Shown in pieces: positions 62,881 through 64,000 of a stretch of DNA of 64,000 bases. Positions within the stretch are counted from its first letter, which is position 1. Each line of letters starts with the position of its first letter. Location of the stretch: contig CANQNG010000002.1 in the NCBI GenBank assembly GCA_947625155.1, forward strand, positions 102,381 to 166,380, written 5' to 3'. A model generated the notes under the pieces. The model ran no database searches, had not been told where the DNA came from, and worked only from the letters and a program-made list of their open reading frames with translations. A program made the translations under genes and the position numbers. Origin of the DNA: an uncultured Clostridia bacterium. GTDB lineage: Bacteria > Bacillota > Clostridia > Oscillospirales > Ruminococcaceae.

Positions 62881-63003
62881 GATCAGGAGGTCAGGTATGG
62901 GATAGTAGGCATAAAGAAGTATCAAAAAACAACGAAAGACTGATACAGCAGGCTGAACAGGCACTTCTTATTTGGGGGTGTCTGTCTTTTTCTTTCGGAG
63001 GAG
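62881..63003. other. Start of AT-rich tract; no gene supported
   Basis: AGGAGG is followed by ATGGGATAG, a stop after two codons, then an AT-rich stretch with only short frames. It may be a decayed gene. The boundary with the GC-rich lar genes is sharp. Confidence 0.4.
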
Positions 63004-63032
63004 TGTACAATTGGCGAATACTATGGTATAAT
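63004..63032 (+). promoter_or_regulatory. Promoter of the zinc-ribbon transposase fragment
   Basis: TGTACA (63004-63009), 17 bases, TATAAT (63027-63032), 30 bases before the ATG. Confidence 0.65.
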
Positions 63033-63061
63033 AAAAGAAAAGCCATAAGGAGTTGAAGGAA

Positions 63062-63325
63062 ATGAGAAAAGCAACAATAGAAGAAGGAAAAATATGTCCG
63101 AATTGCAAGAAACAAGAAAATCAAATTAAGATAGGGTATAATAAGTCGGGAACACAGCGCTGCAGGTGTAAAGACTGCGGTATAAGGTATACAATTGATC
63201 CCAAAAAGCATGAATATCCTGAAGAAACGAAGAAACTGGCAATGAAAATGTATTATTCCGGAGTAAGCGGACGAGGTGTAGGCAAAATTTTAGATAGTGT
63301 CCTTATGTGTCATTTACAAAAGTAG
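63062..63325 (+). pseudogene. IS1/InsA-type zinc-ribbon fragment
   Basis: 87 residues. CPNCKK and RCRCKDCG form a zinc ribbon and SGVSGRGVGKIL is the start of the helix-turn-helix found in InsA-like proteins of IS1-type elements. The usual continuation after KIL is replaced by an unrelated sequence ending in a stop. AAGGAG and a promoter precede it, so it can be expressed. It seems to be a truncated remnant of an insertion sequence; no catalytic domain or inverted repeats were found nearby. Confidence 0.7.
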
Positions 63326-63678
63326 ATGATCTGGATCTGTATGCGCTGCTTTACAACGGAGATGATGAAGAGGGAAACAATTCACCGGAAGCAGCAAAGG
63401 CAGCAGCGGATAAGATGTTGCGTGCAAAGGAAACTGGGGCAGAGACCGAAGTCGATACCACGGAAGCCGTAGAACCGGATACAGCCCCGGCACAGCAAAC
63501 CAGATCATCTAACTCTAATTTCATGATGATCCTTTTGGTCGGTGTGATCGCATTAGTAGCAATCGGATCTGTATGCTATAAATTTATTTTCTCAAAGCAG
63601 AAAAAGAGATCAGATGTTGATCTGAACAGCTTTGATGAAGGTGATGAGCTGGAAATTGATGAAGATGAGGAAGAATAA
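63307..63678 (+). pseudogene. C-terminal part of a membrane protein from a mobile element
   Basis: 123 residues counted from a GTG at 63307, but this is likely the end of a longer protein whose N-terminus was lost at the junction with the zinc-ribbon fragment. A short Asp-rich region and Thr/Glu-rich linker are followed by a membrane helix (about 73-93) and a very acidic tail. This layout resembles the end of CD1107-type proteins carried by conjugative elements; that similarity is weak. There is no ribosome site before the GTG. Confidence 0.5.
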
Positions 63679-63682
63679 ACAA

Positions 63683-63701
63683 TTGTCCCCAGTGGGGACA
63701 A
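63683..63701. repeat. Perfect palindrome just after the membrane fragment
   Basis: TTGTCCCC-AGT-GGGGACAA, 8-base arms and a 3-base centre, lies right after the stop at 63678. It could be a terminator-like hairpin or the end of an insertion. Confidence 0.55.
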
Positions 63702-63742
63702 AAGGAAAGGGATCACTTATGTTAAGAGGAAATGAGAATAGA

Positions 63743-63776
63743 GATCGGCACAGCTTCCGAAAAAGCTGTGCCGATC
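63743..63776. terminator. Strong 14-base hairpin
   Basis: Perfect arms 63743-63756 and 63763-63776 with a 6-base loop, 10 bases after the minus-strand stop of the Rpn fragment. No long T tract follows. Confidence 0.6.
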
Positions 63777-63786
63777 ATAAGGAAAC

Positions 63787-64000
63787 TCAATGTGTTGTAA
63801 CCGCTTTGCTGAGAGACAGTGCCATGACTTTCTCAACAGATAACTGTGTTGCTTTGGCAATTTCTTCAATGGACAAACTGCCAAGAGCAAGAAGATTGAG
63901 GGCTGTTTCTTCCCGGCTCTCCTGACACCCTCCAAAATTTTGTGTAACCGCCAAATAGCGCATAAAATAAAAGGCAAAAAAATCTATGATGAGACCGATG
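63787..64000 (-). CDS. Rpn/PD-(D/E)XK nuclease-transposase, C-terminal part
   Basis: The frame is open from the right edge to a stop at 63787, giving 70 residues. The pattern ESREETALNLLALGSLSIEE, then IAKATQLSVEKVMAL, is the helical tail typical of Rpn-type recombination-promoting nucleases, whose C-terminus reads LNLL...GLSIEEIAEATGLS in most members. The catalytic domain would lie beyond the window. It adds to the mobile character of this end. Confidence 0.6.
   Translation of the reverse strand, partial: IGLIIDFFAFYFMRYLAVTQNFGGCQESREETALNLLALGSLSIEEIAKATQLSVEKVMALSLSKAVTTH

Noticed and set aside
62874..63056. Plus-strand 60-codon frame across the larC end
   Set aside because: Starts inside larC, no ribosome site, no known pattern.
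63719..63925. Plus-strand short frame
   Set aside because: Covers the 14-base hairpin and lies opposite the Rpn-type C-terminus, which is the better-supported frame.

Overview
This window reads as a contiguous chromosomal piece of a low-to-moderate GC Firmicute, most likely a Ruminococcus-like member of the Clostridia (Ruminococcaceae). The grounds are Firmicute gene orders (plsX-rnc-smc-ftsY; nadD-yqeK-LCP-rsfS-leuS; phoH-ybeY-era-yqzL-recO; infC-rpmI-rplT), a secreted GH9 cellulase, strong sigma-A promoters (TTGACA-17-TATAAT) and AGGAGG ribosome sites. No species can be named from the sequence alone.

Layout. Positions 1-2700 (minus) hold an ECF sigma factor, a membrane protein placed like an anti-sigma factor, and a VWA lipoprotein cut by the left edge. 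Positions 3049-6891 hold a VanY-like protein that lacks the peptidase metal ligands, then, convergent, an orphan sugar-type binding lipoprotein overlapping a sensor diguanylate cyclase. Positions 7143-14574 (plus) form one run: MoxR ATPase, DUF58 protein, membrane transglutaminase, HdeD-like protein, then a DnaD-domain protein and a DnaC/DnaI-type loader. A nitroreductase, a small membrane protein and PcrA follow. Positions 18172-21284 are the lysine/diaminopimelate operon asd-dapA-dapB behind a lysine riboswitch with an intrinsic terminator; queA diverges from it.

Positions 22473-24773 carry an AraC regulator with a small membrane protein, and an apparently self-regulated TetR repressor. Positions 24870-27301 encode a flavin reductase, a glutamine-synthetase-like protein that has lost key metal ligands, and an ANTAR regulator with a degenerate receiver. 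Next come an acidic zinc-ribbon protein, efp, pepP, aroQ, yqeG and rpsU. A long minus-strand housekeeping block follows (31013-51225), running from infC (with an L20-type leader and a probable AUA start) down to leuS: translation factors, RNA modification, topA, dprA, rnc, smc, ftsY, house-cleaning NTPase, NAD synthesis and wall polymer attachment.

Positions 51638-57321 (plus) hold phoH-ybeY-era-yqzL-recO-mutS2. Then come a C-terminally membrane-anchored GH9 cellulase, two small membrane proteins translationally coupled to larB, and larC (nickel-pincer cofactor synthesis). From about 62.9 kb the sequence turns visibly AT-rich and holds debris of mobile DNA: an IS1-type zinc-ribbon fragment, the C-terminal part of a membrane protein, and the end of an Rpn-type nuclease/transposase.

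The least explained parts are the pseudo-glutamine-synthetase/ANTAR operon, the two lar-linked membrane proteins, the non-canonical infC start, and small upstream ORFs in the efp and rpsU leaders. No tRNA, rRNA or CRISPR array was seen.
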